Shown here in pieces: positions 1 through 8,212 of a DNA stretch of 64,000 nt (positions are counted from its first letter, which is position 1; every line of letters begins with the position of its first letter). This DNA comes from Lacrimispora sp. 210928-DFI.3.58. Lineage in GTDB: Bacteria > Bacillota > Clostridia > Lachnospirales > Lachnospiraceae. The position numbers and the translations under genes were made by a program. The notes beneath the pieces were generated by a model. The model did no database searches, was not told the origin of the DNA, and was given only the letters and a program-made list of their open reading frames with translations. The stretch lies in contig NZ_JAJCIC010000011.1 of the NCBI RefSeq assembly GCF_020554865.1, forward strand, positions 1 through 64,000, written 5' to 3'.

Positions 1-58
1 TTCATTGATTTTTCAATGGATTCTGCGGGGGTGCGGTTACTTTTTCATTTAACTAAAT

Positions 59-100
59 CATAGCCGCACTCTCCGGCATTATCACCGGAAGGCGGCTATG
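59..100 (-). terminator. Hairpin after the first lipoprotein gene
   Basis: Arms CATAGCCGC (59-67) and GCGGCTATG (92-100) pair perfectly, with an inner CTCCGG/CCGGAAG stem. It lies 25 bases beyond the stop of the minus-strand lipoprotein. The T-tract on the minus strand is weak (ATTTAG), so it may be a weak terminator or simply an mRNA-end hairpin. Confidence 0.5.
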
Positions 101-124
101 GTTCTTATCTGCTCTCAATATTGC

Positions 125-946
125 TTATTTTACTCCTGTTGCCATGATGGCCTTAGCTGTCAGCGTGCCCTCATAGATGACAGTGGCTGTGTCCCCTACC
201 TTCAGGTTCTCAAACATATCTTCCGGGCCTACGAAGGAGAAGAAGGTGTTTTCCGGATCCTTAGTGTCCAGGACAATGTAGCCTGCCTCTGCCTCTACTA
301 CGGTTCCGGTCAGGGTGTAGATCTCAGCATCCTCGGAATCCATGGCATCCTCTGTGACGATCCTGGTGGCAACCGCAAGATCCACGGTGTCCTCCGGATC
401 TCCATAGTATGTAACCTCTGCCTCTGATCCCTCCTTCAGGCCATCCTTTGTTACCTTCTGGGCAATGATGGTGTTGAAGGTATAGGTGCCCTCTGCTGTC
501 TCTAAGGTCAATGTCTTATCATCTGCTGCTGTAATAGTGCCGCTTACCACAATATCTGCATCCTCTTCTTGAGAAGCATAGATATCCACGCTTCTGGCAG
601 CTGTGGCATCAGACAGCTCTCCTGTATAAGCGATCTCTACCTCATCGCCTGCCTTTACTGCTTCTGCTCCCATGAGCTCTGCCTGGGAAATGTCAAATTT
701 TGCTTCCTTCCCATCACTGTCTTGTACCGTTATCACCTGTGTCTTGTCATCTGCTTCTGTTACAGAGCCGTGAAAATACTCCTCTTCTACATCCTCTTCC
801 TCCTGCTCTGCTTCGGCTGCTGCCTCTGAGGCCGCTTCTGTACTTTCAGCAACAACTGCCGCTGTTGTCTCTGGTGTTTTTGATGAGCACGCTGTCATTC
901 CAATGGCAGCTGCCATGAGCGCAATGGTTAAATACTGTTTCTTCAT
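125..946 (-). CDS. Lipoprotein with three repeated beta-type modules
   Basis: Predicted 273-residue lipoprotein of unknown function, probably anchored on the outer face of the membrane. A Lys-Lys n-region and hydrophobic core lead to a lipobox ending at Cys20 (GMTAC). A Thr/Ala/Glu-rich linker follows to about residue 55. The rest consists of three related modules of about 65 residues, each opening with a G-(S/T)-(V/I) strand followed by DDKT or a similar turn (near residues 60, 134 and 210) and closing with a 'VGD/AGD..V.Y.G.L' motif. This resembles an OB-like beta fold, but I do not recognise a named family. The start is set by GAGGAG five bases before ATG. The lipoprotein at 50125-50754 has one or two modules of the same type, so the two may be paralogues. 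Confidence 0.75.
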   Translation of the reverse strand: MKKQYLTIALMAAAIGMTACSSKTPETTAAVVAESTEAASEAAAEAEQEEEDVEEEYFHGSVTEADDKTQVITVQDSDGKEAKFDISQAELMGAEAVKAGDEVEIAYTGELSDATAARSVDIYASQEEDADIVVSGTITAADDKTLTLETAEGTYTFNTIIAQKVTKDGLKEGSEAEVTYYGDPEDTVDLAVATRIVTEDAMDSEDAEIYTLTGTVVEAEAGYIVLDTKDPENTFFSFVGPEDMFENLKVGDTATVIYEGTLTAKAIMATGVK

Positions 947-1152
947 AAGATCTCCTCTTTTCTATGGCTGACACTACTGGCTGGCCGTATCAGCCCTCCA
1001 TTTCAACCATACGATACATATTACTACGAAACGTTTTATTTTACTATTGATAATTTTTTAATTTTTTGTAAATATCATGAATTTTGTGTGTCCTATTGCT
1101 CCCTGTATCACATTTTCCGGTCATATGTATCCATTCCATCCTGGGATCTGTT

Positions 1153-2121
1153 CTATTTGCGGCAGGGCAGCTGATGCTCTCTCCTGCGCCGTCTCTGCCC
1201 GGTCCACAGCAACAGCAGGAGCACCAGCCCTGTCCCAATGCCCAAGAGCCCTGCTGCCACTGCGATGACGAAGCCGCTTCTCACCCAATACCGCAGAGGC
1301 TCTGAAGCCTCCTCTTTCCTCTTCTCCGGCTCTGCAGCTGCCTCCTGGCTTTCATCCAGGACCTGCAGTCCTTCTGCCCCCTGCTCTGCGGGCTCATATT
1401 CCATCTTAAGCTCATAGATCCCCGGCTCCTGCACCCATATATTTCCTTTATATACGATCTCATAATCCCTTAAACGCTTTTGTCCCGTTGCCAGTGCGCG
1501 GCGGGAGATTCCCCCGCTCTCATCCTCATAAGGCCCGCCGTCCCAGACCAAGGAGGTGATCCTGTATGCCTCCTCCGGCAGTCCCAGCATGCGCAAAAGC
1601 TCACTGCCATGGGAGACAGCCTCCTCCAATGGCATTTCACCTCCTATTACCACATCGCCCAGCTGGTACTCCCCGGCCCCATAGGAGTGAAAGAGAACGG
1701 GCACAAAAAATCCTTCCTCCCATTCCTCCCGCAGGATATGCCTTTCTCCGGCAGAAAGTTCCCCCTCCGCCGGCTGCCCTGACTCCTCCTCCACCGGAAT
1801 GGACTCCGGCAGGACCTCCGCTGCCTCCACGCCCTTATATACCACTGTGCGCTCCAACGTGCGGCTCACTCTGGCTCCCGGAAGCTCCTTTACCTCCCAG
1901 CCGGAGAGACGGTACTCCTTTCCGCTCTCATCACGGTAAACAGGCTCTGGCTCCTTAAGACCCTGCAGCTCCTCCTTATCCAGCTGTCTGGTGACTGTAA
2001 GGGGTTCTGCAGCTTCTGCACAAATGCTGATCCCTATTGTCCAAAGCCCTACCACGAACATGACTGTCCATCTCCCGGCACGGCATAAAGACGGTTTTCT
2101 GTTTTTCCTTTTTTCTTCCAT
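1153..2121 (-). CDS. Secreted, C-terminally anchored protein of unknown function
   Basis: 322 residues. I do not recognise a family. The N-terminus is basic (MEEKRKNRK) and is followed by a hydrophobic signal-like segment near residues 18-36. The middle is an acidic, Glu/Gly-rich extracellular region of about 240 residues. A single strongly hydrophobic helix near the end (Ala/Gly/Leu-rich) is followed by a very basic tail (GQRRRRRE), which would act as a stop-transfer signal and give a type I topology. The ATG at 2121 is preferred over an upstream ATG at 2190 because GGAGG lies seven bases before it. It stands alone, between the deacetylase gene and the lipoprotein. Confidence 0.65.
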   Translation of the reverse strand: MEEKRKNRKPSLCRAGRWTVMFVVGLWTIGISICAEAAEPLTVTRQLDKEELQGLKEPEPVYRDESGKEYRLSGWEVKELPGARVSRTLERTVVYKGVEAAEVLPESIPVEEESGQPAEGELSAGERHILREEWEEGFFVPVLFHSYGAGEYQLGDVVIGGEMPLEEAVSHGSELLRMLGLPEEAYRITSLVWDGGPYEDESGGISRRALATGQKRLRDYEIVYKGNIWVQEPGIYELKMEYEPAEQGAEGLQVLDESQEAAAEPEKRKEEASEPLRYWVRSGFVIAVAAGLLGIGTGLVLLLLLWTGQRRRRREHQLPCRK

Positions 2122-2469
2122 ATCAATTCCTCCGTTCCTTTGATCAAATGATCCATCGGATGGAATGTATACAATATGCGCGTTATTCACTTTTCAAGGT
2201 ACAGCTGTCTTTCATGTGATGATCGGGAAATGCGGGCCCTGAATGGATACCCGCGCCTGGCTGCTGCACAGGCGGATTCCTGAATGGAATCTTTGTAATT
2301 TGTATTATATAGAAGTTTTGTAAAAGTTGCAAGGGAAGAATGGGCAGATTTCCGGAAAAAAGAGATACCGGATACAACGCCCTGATACAGCGTATTCTGA
2401 TTCCCTGTGCAGGCCGATACACAGGGAATTGGGATATGCTGTACCGTTATCTTCCTATAAGCTCATATA
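2122..2469. other. 348-bp spacer with a two-part palindrome
   Basis: Non-coding. It lies downstream of the deacetylase and upstream of the anchored protein, both on the minus strand. At 2387-2442 there is a compound hairpin: an inner perfect 10-bp stem ATTCCCTGTG/CACAGGGAAT (2400-2409 with 2420-2429) and an outer ACAGCGTAT/ATATGCTGT stem with one wobble pair. No T-tract follows on either strand, so it is not a classical terminator. The T-rich stretch around 2290-2330 could carry the promoter of the anchored-protein gene, but I cannot place -35/-10 boxes with confidence. Confidence 0.55.
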
Positions 2470-3840
2470 TCAGCGGAACTGGCTGTATTTGTGGCCAGGG
2501 GCCATGCCTCCGCGGCTTGCTGCAAGCTCGCTGACTGTCACAAGCTGGTAACCTCTTGCCGTAAGGGCAGGGATCAGCACCTCTGCTGCGTCAGCGGTTG
2601 TTGTATAAATATCATGCATCAGGATAATATCTCCATCCTTTACCTGACTTAAAACAGTATCAATGGTCTTCTGGGCATTTCTGTGCTGCCAGTCTCTTGT
2701 ATCAATGGACCACATGATGGCAGGCATGCCCAGGGTCTGTAACACAGCCAGGGAATCAGCATCAACATATCCCCCCGGCGGGCGCATGATGACAGGTGAA
2801 ATGCCGCACTGGGCAGCGATCTTCTGATTCGTGGAAACGATCTGGCTGACGATCCCATCTGCATTCAGCTTGGAAATATATTTGTGGTCATGTGTATGGT
2901 TCGCCACCTCACAGCCCTGGGCTGCCATGCGCTGTATCACACTGCCATTGGCATTTACATTGGAGCCCACCATAAAGAAGGTCGCCCTGCCCCCGTTCGC
3001 CTGGAGGCTGTCTAAGATACGGCTTGTAACGGCTGCCCTGGGGCCATCGTCAAAGGTAAGGGCTATCATCGGTCTGGCAGGATCAATGGCATAGGCTGCT
3101 GCTGTCTCCGGCGGAGCACCTGCTCCCTTGGCGGTAACCGACGCCCGGATCCCGTCTACGCGCAGCCCTGCTGCCTCCACTCCGGCTGTGCCGCCATTTA
3201 CTGCCCATTCTGTCCACGAGCCATTCTGGAGCACCTTGTAATACAAGTCATAGCTAGCTGCCTGGTTTCCTGTGAGCTCCATGCGGATCGCCTCTAAGGG
3301 CATCTCACCTGCCGGATTTCCAATCTCGGCGCCGTCATAAGCCCAGTCCAGCCACCCGGAACCGCTTAGGTTTACCTGATAACGGATCCCCACCTGGTTT
3401 CCGCCAGGTATATTCACCAGATTCGCCTTCATAGCTGTCACCCATGTGGTGGGAGGCGCAGCACATGGGCTGTTGTCCGGTGTCACACTGCTCCAGCCCT
3501 GGCCGAATAAAAAGGCGCTGTAGAAAACCTGCAGCGGCTCTTGGAGCTGGGCTGGTTCCTGGGACTGTGCCGCAGCCGGCTGCTGTGCCTGCTCCCGGCC
3601 ATCCTGTGCCTGAGACGCTTCCTGGCCCCCAGCCACCTGTTCCTCTGCTCTTTCCCCGACCTGCACCTCCGTCACCGGCCCGGCACTCTGGCTGTTTGTC
3701 ATTCCCGGACCGGTCATCTCGGACTTTGCAGCACCTACGCCGACCGTGCCGGCAAATGCAGTCATTCCCTGGATACTGAACAGGACCCCGGCCAGCGCAA
3801 GAGCAGCCACTACCCGTGATCCCTTTTTCTTCATCATCAT
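2470..3840 (-). CDS. Polysaccharide deacetylase with ChW repeats
   Basis: 456-residue exported carbohydrate esterase 4 (NodB-type) enzyme that probably removes N-acetyl groups from peptidoglycan or another polysaccharide. A signal peptide covers residues 1-31, then a Gln/Ala/Glu-rich linker runs to about 105. Two clostridial hydrophobic-W (ChW) units follow, with GW(L)DW..DGAEIG and WTEWAVNGGTAG cores (about 115-240). The NodB domain fills about 255-440 and has all the key motifs: TFDDGP (catalytic base and metal Asp), NHTHDH (metal His pair), RPPGG, a WSIDTRDW segment and LMHD. GGAG seven bases before the first of three tandem ATGs fixes the start. ChW repeats are known for cell-surface attachment, so cell-wall targeting is expected. 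Confidence 0.9.
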   Translation of the reverse strand: MMMKKKGSRVVAALALAGVLFSIQGMTAFAGTVGVGAAKSEMTGPGMTNSQSAGPVTEVQVGERAEEQVAGGQEASQAQDGREQAQQPAAAQSQEPAQLQEPLQVFYSAFLFGQGWSSVTPDNSPCAAPPTTWVTAMKANLVNIPGGNQVGIRYQVNLSGSGWLDWAYDGAEIGNPAGEMPLEAIRMELTGNQAASYDLYYKVLQNGSWTEWAVNGGTAGVEAAGLRVDGIRASVTAKGAGAPPETAAAYAIDPARPMIALTFDDGPRAAVTSRILDSLQANGGRATFFMVGSNVNANGSVIQRMAAQGCEVANHTHDHKYISKLNADGIVSQIVSTNQKIAAQCGISPVIMRPPGGYVDADSLAVLQTLGMPAIMWSIDTRDWQHRNAQKTIDTVLSQVKDGDIILMHDIYTTTADAAEVLIPALTARGYQLVTVSELAASRGGMAPGHKYSQFR

Positions 3841-3905
3841 CGACTTTCTCCTTTAATCTTTCTTAATTTTTGCAAAGCTGTCAGAAACTCCCCCAGAGCA
3901 TGCTC

Positions 3906-4448
3906 CTACTCCTGGGCACTGCCGAATACGGACTGGCACAGCATAATGTACTCCTTATAATATACATGCTCCTCCAGCTCCCTGCACCCCCGTGCAATTC
4001 CCCAGTAATACCAGGCATGCTTTCCTTTGTCTTTTTCATTAAATCTCTCCCACAGGCCATCGCCCAGCAGCAGGTAATCCCTGGCCGTACACCGCATATT
4101 GCTGAGCTTGTCCCCCAATGCCAGTATCTTCGCTTCCCTGGACGCAAGAGCCAGATGATCGATCGTAGCACTCTTGCGCTCCTGCCAGCTTTTGGACTTG
4201 TCCTCGCTTTCCTCCATCACAAGGTCCGCTACCCTTGTCCCAAACCGTTCTTCAAGCTCTTTTCTGGTGACACCGGCATCCTCCACCACATCATGGAGCA
4301 GGGCAGCTGCGATCATCTCCTCATCGTCGGTAAAGCCCGACACAATGACGGCTGTCTCCAAAGGATGTGTGATGTAGGGGATGCTGGTCCCCTTTCTGAA
4401 TGCTCCTTCGTGGGCTTTTGCTGCAAACGCAACTGCTGCTTCTATCAT
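3906..4448 (-). CDS. Small HD-domain hydrolase, MESH1/SpoT-HD-like
   Basis: 180 residues, a single HD domain like the (p)ppGpp-hydrolase half of RelA/SpoT and the small alarmone hydrolases. Visible motifs are RKGTSIPYITHP (first His), ALLHDVVEDAG (HD plus the ED pair) and ALGDKLSNMR (last Asp), which in order form the Mn-binding His/His-Asp/Asp set. No synthetase, TGS or ACT domain is present, so hydrolysis of (p)ppGpp or a related nucleotide is the inferred activity. The ATG at 4448 has AAGGAG six bases upstream. Longer versions of the ORF have no ribosome site. It is divergent from the surface-protein gene across a spacer that holds a large palindrome. Confidence 0.8.
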   Translation of the reverse strand: MIEAAVAFAAKAHEGAFRKGTSIPYITHPLETAVIVSGFTDDEEMIAAALLHDVVEDAGVTRKELEERFGTRVADLVMEESEDKSKSWQERKSATIDHLALASREAKILALGDKLSNMRCTARDYLLLGDGLWERFNEKDKGKHAWYYWGIARGCRELEEHVYYKEYIMLCQSVFGSAQE

Positions 4449-4588
4449 GGCACGCTCCTTTGGACTGCATATGTAGATGGTTATCCGGTATCTGTCCAGA
4501 GTATTCACTGGCATATATCATCATACCACACCGGGGAGACATTTTGAAGGGAATTGTAGTATCGAAATTATATAATTCTTTCTTACAG

Positions 4589-4814
4589 GTTACAGTTCAG
4601 GCGGCTGCTGGGAGGGCGGCTGGAGTGACTTTGCAGGACATTAGAAGCACTTAGTCAGCTGGTTTTTCCGTTCAGAGCAGCATCAATGATTGTTTGAGCG
4701 CAGCGAGTTGCGTTGATGCTGCTCTGGCTTTTCGGAAAAATCAGGTGTCTTAGTGCTTCTTATGTCCGAAACCGGAGCGCCAGCCGCCCTCCCGGCAGCC
4801 GCCTGAAGTGTAAC
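4589..4814. repeat. Large palindromic element, copy 1
   Basis: A near-perfect inverted repeat spans the whole 226 bp. The outer arm 4589-4623 pairs with 4780-4814 (two mismatches). A middle arm carries GGACATTAGAAGCACTTAG opposite its complement near 4751-4769. The inner arm CAGAGCAGCATCAA (4673-4686) pairs with 4713-4726. The apex holds TGTTTGAGCGCAGCGAGTT. A 9-bp direct repeat TCTTACAGG sits at both outer edges (4581-4589 and 4815-4823). A second copy lies at 26721-26968. It could be a non-autonomous insertion element (MITE-like) or a structured RNA. No transposase is nearby. Confidence 0.85.
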
Positions 4815-4900
4815 TCTTACAGGGTACTGCCGGAATGCTTCGGGAGAAATGGGCCGTGGACAGAAACTCTTACAGCTTCATTACACCTTCCAACTTGACC

Positions 4901-4929
4901 TTGTAAGAAAGGTGATTTTCTGCTATGCT
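4901..4929 (+). promoter_or_regulatory. Candidate sigma-A promoter of the surface-protein gene
   Basis: TTGTAA (4901-4906) and TATGCT (4924-4929) are separated by 17 bases and lie 43 bases before the ATG. Spacing and sequence fit a vegetative promoter. The call is by eye only. Confidence 0.5.
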
Positions 4930-4971
4930 ATAAAAGTATTTTCAGACCAAATTTTTCAGGAGGATCAAGTT

Positions 4972-6147
4972 ATGAATCGCCATTCATCATATACGGCCCC
5001 CCGCAGCAGCAGGGCCACAGGCACCTATGACAGCAGGCGCGGCAAAAGCAGCAAGCGGAACACCTACGACAAGCGCTCCTGGAGGGATAACCGGTTCCTG
5101 TCCAATCTGGTTTTCTATATTCTTCCCTTCCTGGTAGTCAATCTGATCCTGTTCTTTGCGATCACCTCCGCACCCAAGGTTCATTTGACCATATCCGATA
5201 CCACTGACTATAAAACCGTAAACGTATCCTTTGAAGTCAAGTCCCTTCTTCCCATCCGTGAGATGACTGCCACCCTGGAAGCCCAGCCTCTGGAGTTTGA
5301 GAAGGAAAAGGGCGTTTACCGCACTACTGTCAGCACCAATGGTATTGTAGATGTATACATAAAGGGCTGGAACGGAATGGAGGCCAGGGCAAGCGAGTCC
5401 ATCGCCATTCTGGATGATACTCCCCCTGTCATCGACCAAGAGGACTTCACCATGGAGAACGGCATTCTGGAGATCCGTGTAGAGGACAGCCAGTCAGGCG
5501 TGAATTTTAATGCGGTCTATGCCACAAATGCCAATGGAGAGACGGTAAAGCCCACCAGCTACAATAAGGACACCGGTCATATTGTCTTTGACATGACAAC
5601 AGAATCTCTGGATGTCTATGTGGAAGATTTTGCCGGAAATCCCAACCAGGCCTCCTACTCTATCCGCACAGCGGGCATTGATCTGAGTGACCGCAGCTTA
5701 AGCTTTGAGGAAGAGGGGGCTTCCAGCAGCTCCGGTTCTCCCTCCGCCGACTCCCAGACAAAGGGCACTTCGGCTGCAAAGGAGACCACAAAGGCTCCTG
5801 AGACCACCAAAGCAAAGGAAACTACGAAGGCCCAGGAGACCACGAAGGCAAAGGAGACTACAAAGGCCCAGGAGACCACAAAGGCAAAGGAAACTACGAA
5901 GGCCCAGGAGACCACGAAAGCTCCCGAAACCACAAAAGCTCCTGAAACTACAAAGTCTCCCGAAACGCCAAAGACCCCTGGTTCCACCCTGGCTCCCACA
6001 GCCCCAGGTTCCAATAACAATCCTACTGCTCCGGGCGGAAACACCACCTCCCCAGGTCCGGGAAGCACTTCTCCCACCACAGCTCCCCAGCCCTCCTCCC
6101 CGGAAGGCAATTCCGGCGATGAGGTGACAATCGTGCCATTGGGATAA
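4972..6147 (+). CDS. Membrane-anchored surface protein with ETTKA repeats
   Basis: 391 residues. A basic, Ser/Arg-rich cytoplasmic N-terminus of about 40 residues is followed by one transmembrane helix (about 45-66), giving an N-in signal-anchor topology. The extracellular part begins with two beta-rich segments that look like Ig-type modules (about 70-150 and 155-235, each with a 'DDTPP' or 'EDFAGN' type turn). A low-complexity tail follows, with eleven six-residue units of the form (K/P/Q)-E-T-T-K-A at residues 270-335 and then a Pro/Thr/Ser-rich end. The start is the ATG at 4972, with AGGAGG upstream. Function is unknown. The tail resembles a wall-spanning stalk. It is convergent with the CoA-transferase gene. 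Confidence 0.75.
   Translation: MNRHSSYTAPRSSRATGTYDSRRGKSSKRNTYDKRSWRDNRFLSNLVFYILPFLVVNLILFFAITSAPKVHLTISDTTDYKTVNVSFEVKSLLPIREMTATLEAQPLEFEKEKGVYRTTVSTNGIVDVYIKGWNGMEARASESIAILDDTPPVIDQEDFTMENGILEIRVEDSQSGVNFNAVYATNANGETVKPTSYNKDTGHIVFDMTTESLDVYVEDFAGNPNQASYSIRTAGIDLSDRSLSFEEEGASSSSGSPSADSQTKGTSAAKETTKAPETTKAKETTKAQETTKAKETTKAQETTKAKETTKAQETTKAPETTKAPETTKSPETPKTPGSTLAPTAPGSNNNPTAPGGNTTSPGPGSTSPTTAPQPSSPEGNSGDEVTIVPLG
5779..5976 (+). repeat. 18-bp / 36-bp in-frame tandem repeats
   Basis: Eleven in-frame 18-bp units encode (K/P/Q)ETTKA. A 36-bp super-unit (KETTKAQETTKA) occurs three times in a row. Copies differ mainly at third codon positions, with runs of near-identical DNA that would allow slippage. 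Confidence 0.85.
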
Positions 6148-6177
6148 GCCAGCAGCCCCGGAGTTTCCTATGTAAAA

Positions 6178-6543
6178 AGAATCCTGCTCCGCAGGATTCT
6201 CTAGACTGTAGACAAACTATGTTTTCTGGAATGGGAGCTCGAGGGCAAAGCCCTCGAACTGGAATCACGCAGGTGGAATTCATTTCCACCGTAGTGTAAA
6301 AGTACGATTTCTAGGGGCGTTTGCCCTTGTACGAGGAAATCGTACTTTTTTCCTTCGCATCTGGAATTTATGGCGCAGCCATGAATTCCAACAGAGTGGC
6401 GACTTTGTCGACACTCTGAAGAATCCTGCTCCGCAGGATTCTCCGCCTGCGGCGGGTCGCGCAAGCGACATATTCCTATCCGCCGCAGTGCGATCCTTGC
6501 GGAGCATCTTTATTTCATAGGGAACGAAGTTTCCTATGAAATA
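6178..6543. repeat. Array of about nine distinct tandem hairpins
   Basis: Successive palindromes, most with 3-base loops: AGAATCCTGC-tcc-GCAGGATTCT (6178-6200); TCGAGGGC-aaa-GCCCTCGA (6239-6257); GGTGGAA/TTCCACC (6272-6290); a 14-bp arm at 6298-6311 with 6336-6349, followed by T6; a 13-bp arm with gca loop (6362-6390); a 12-bp arm with ttt loop (6392-6418); an exact second copy of the first hairpin (6420-6442); GTCGC-gcaa-GCGAC (6456-6469); and a 15-bp arm with gaa loop (6511-6543). Arms differ from hairpin to hairpin except for the repeated one. The fourth could end plus-strand transcription. Confidence 0.85.
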
Positions 6544-6596
6544 AAAAAAGGCGCACCTCTCTCCTCTGTATACCAAAGGAAAGCAGCAGCGCCTTT
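6543..6596 (-). terminator. Terminator of the CoA-transferase transcript
   Basis: On the minus strand AAAGGCGC (6589-6596) pairs with GCGCCTTT (6547-6554) and is followed by a T-run (A's at 6543-6549 on the plus strand). It lies 21 bases after the stop codon. The loop is long (about 34 bases). Confidence 0.7.
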
Positions 6597-6616
6597 CTTC
6601 ATTTTATACACAGCTT

Positions 6617-8197
6617 CTACATCTCAAGCCCGCCCCAGGACTCCTCAAACATGGCCGCCTCCATCTCTTTCAGATCAGAAGCCACCTCCGGGGCAAATTC
6701 CATCTTATCCAGGATATCTCTCTTAAGATCAATGCCGGGGGCGATCTCCACCACCGTCATCTTTCCATCGATCAGCCGGAAGACGCACCGTTCTGTCACA
6801 TACAGCACCTCCTGGCCTGAACGGGCAGCGTATTTCCCACTAAATGTGATCTGCTCTACTTCCTTTAAGAATTTCCTTCCCTTTCCTTCCTCCAGGATCG
6901 CGATCTTCCCATCCCGGATCTCCTCCTTTGACTTGTCAGCAAACATTCCCGCAAATACCACCTTTTTCGATGCCTGGGAAATGTTGATAAAGCCGCCGGG
7001 CCCAAAGAGGCGCGGAACCTTTTTCCCCGGATCCTTTTTGTCCGGGATATAGAACTTGCTCACATTGATGTTTCCATCCTCATCCGCCTGGGCCAGGCCC
7101 AGCACCGCCACATCGCAGCCACCGCCGTCATAGAAATCAAACATGGAACCGTGATCCACATTAGCCTGGGCATTATAAGCGCTTCCAAAATTGGGAAGAG
7201 GCGCCGGGACACCTCCAAAGGTGCCGCTCTCCGTTGTGAGGATGATCTTGTCAATATGGCCCTCCTCTGTCACGATACCTGCCACCTCAGACGGGATCCC
7301 CACGCCCAGGTTCACGATATTTCCGGCCTTCAGCTCCTTGGCACACCTTCTGGCGATGACCTTTCTGGGGGATAGGGGCAGAGACGGTATTCCCTCTAAG
7401 GGCTTTTTCATATTTCCGGCAAATGCCGGCTCATAGTAGGTCCCCTCTGTCTGCCAGCAGGCATTGATATCCGTGGCCACCACCACATAATCCACCAGCG
7501 CACCGGGGATCTTCACCTGCTTTGGATGAAGGGTTCCCCTCTGGGCCGTGTACTGTACCTGGACGATCACGATCCCGCCGCTGTTCTTCGCAGCCTCTGC
7601 CACAGCATAGCCCTCATTGATGGGGCCTTCATTTTCAAATGTAATATTCCCGTCCTCATCTGCTGTGGTTCCCCGAAGCAGGGCCACATCCAGAGGGAAG
7701 GACTTGTAGAAGAGATATTCCTCTCCATTTAAAGTGATGAGCTCCACCAGCTCCTCCGTGGCAGCCTCATTCATCTTTCCGCCTTCAATACGCGGATCCA
7801 CAAATGTTCCCAGTCCCACCTTTGTGATGATGCCGGGGCGGTGGGCTGCGATCTCACGCCACAGATTGACGATCACGCCCTGGGGAAGACAGTGGCAGGC
7901 CAGCTTATTGGCCTTTACCAGCTCATTCATAGCAAAGGCAGAGCCGATATGGGCAGCAGACCAGTTGGATACCAGTCCTTCCACGCCCAGGCGGGTCATG
8001 CCGCGCTCCTTCCAGTCTCCCATAGCGCTCCCCTGTTTTATTGTCAGGCCCTTTGGATGGCCTGTCTCCTTGTAAAGGTCTGCAATGGCTACCGCCACTT
8101 CCTCCGGCCACCCTGAAAGGCCGATGCCTGCCACACCTACGGTGGCTTTATCCCGGATCAGCTGTGCCGCTTCTCTCGCTGTAATAAACTTTGCCAT
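6617..8197 (-). CDS. Family I CoA-transferase (propionate/3-oxoacid type)
   Basis: 526 residues, the fused alpha-plus-beta length typical of acetate/propionate CoA-transferases (Pct-like). Family I enzymes move CoA between carboxylic acids through a glutamyl-CoA intermediate. The catalytic Glu is predicted at 323 in TTESGTFGG. The N-terminal half has the glycine-rich VGVAGIGLSGWPEE segment and the beta-like half starts near residue 285 (NLGVGIP). GAGGGGG precedes the ATG at a distance of eight bases. It is the last gene of module A, 15 bases after the Fe-S protein, so it may activate or release the organic acid handled by that pathway. The acyl substrate cannot be deduced. Confidence 0.88.
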   Translation of the reverse strand: MAKFITAREAAQLIRDKATVGVAGIGLSGWPEEVAVAIADLYKETGHPKGLTIKQGSAMGDWKERGMTRLGVEGLVSNWSAAHIGSAFAMNELVKANKLACHCLPQGVIVNLWREIAAHRPGIITKVGLGTFVDPRIEGGKMNEAATEELVELITLNGEEYLFYKSFPLDVALLRGTTADEDGNITFENEGPINEGYAVAEAAKNSGGIVIVQVQYTAQRGTLHPKQVKIPGALVDYVVVATDINACWQTEGTYYEPAFAGNMKKPLEGIPSLPLSPRKVIARRCAKELKAGNIVNLGVGIPSEVAGIVTEEGHIDKIILTTESGTFGGVPAPLPNFGSAYNAQANVDHGSMFDFYDGGGCDVAVLGLAQADEDGNINVSKFYIPDKKDPGKKVPRLFGPGGFINISQASKKVVFAGMFADKSKEEIRDGKIAILEEGKGRKFLKEVEQITFSGKYAARSGQEVLYVTERCVFRLIDGKMTVVEIAPGIDLKRDILDKMEFAPEVASDLKEMEAAMFEESWGGLEM

Positions 8198-8212
8198 TTA
8201 CCGTTCCCCCTC

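Larger units (their letters stand above)
4449..4971. other. 523-bp divergent spacer with large palindrome and promoter
   Basis: No gene is supported here. It contains the 226-bp palindromic element (4589-4814, listed separately) and the promoter of the downstream surface-protein gene. The remaining 140 bases next to the HD gene would hold that gene's promoter, but no clear boxes are seen. Confidence 0.6.
6148..6616. other. 469-bp convergent spacer packed with hairpins
   Basis: Between the convergent ends of the surface-protein and CoA-transferase genes. It holds the hairpin array (6178-6543) and the CoA-transferase terminator (6543-6596), both listed separately. Short minus-strand ORFs across it have no ribosome sites and follow the palindromes, so I do not call a gene. 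Confidence 0.7.

Noticed and set aside
4581..4823. Phage or plasmid attachment site
   Set aside because: The direct repeats are short, lie at a palindrome and no integrase is nearby; an insertion-type explanation fits better.
5655..6110. Minus-strand ORF of 151 codons across the ETTKA repeats
   Set aside because: It is a mirror of the repeat's reading frame (FVVS-type units), has no ribosome site and no independent support.
6178..6543. CRISPR array
   Set aside because: The palindromes differ in sequence and spacing, and only one unit recurs; there is no constant repeat and no cas gene.
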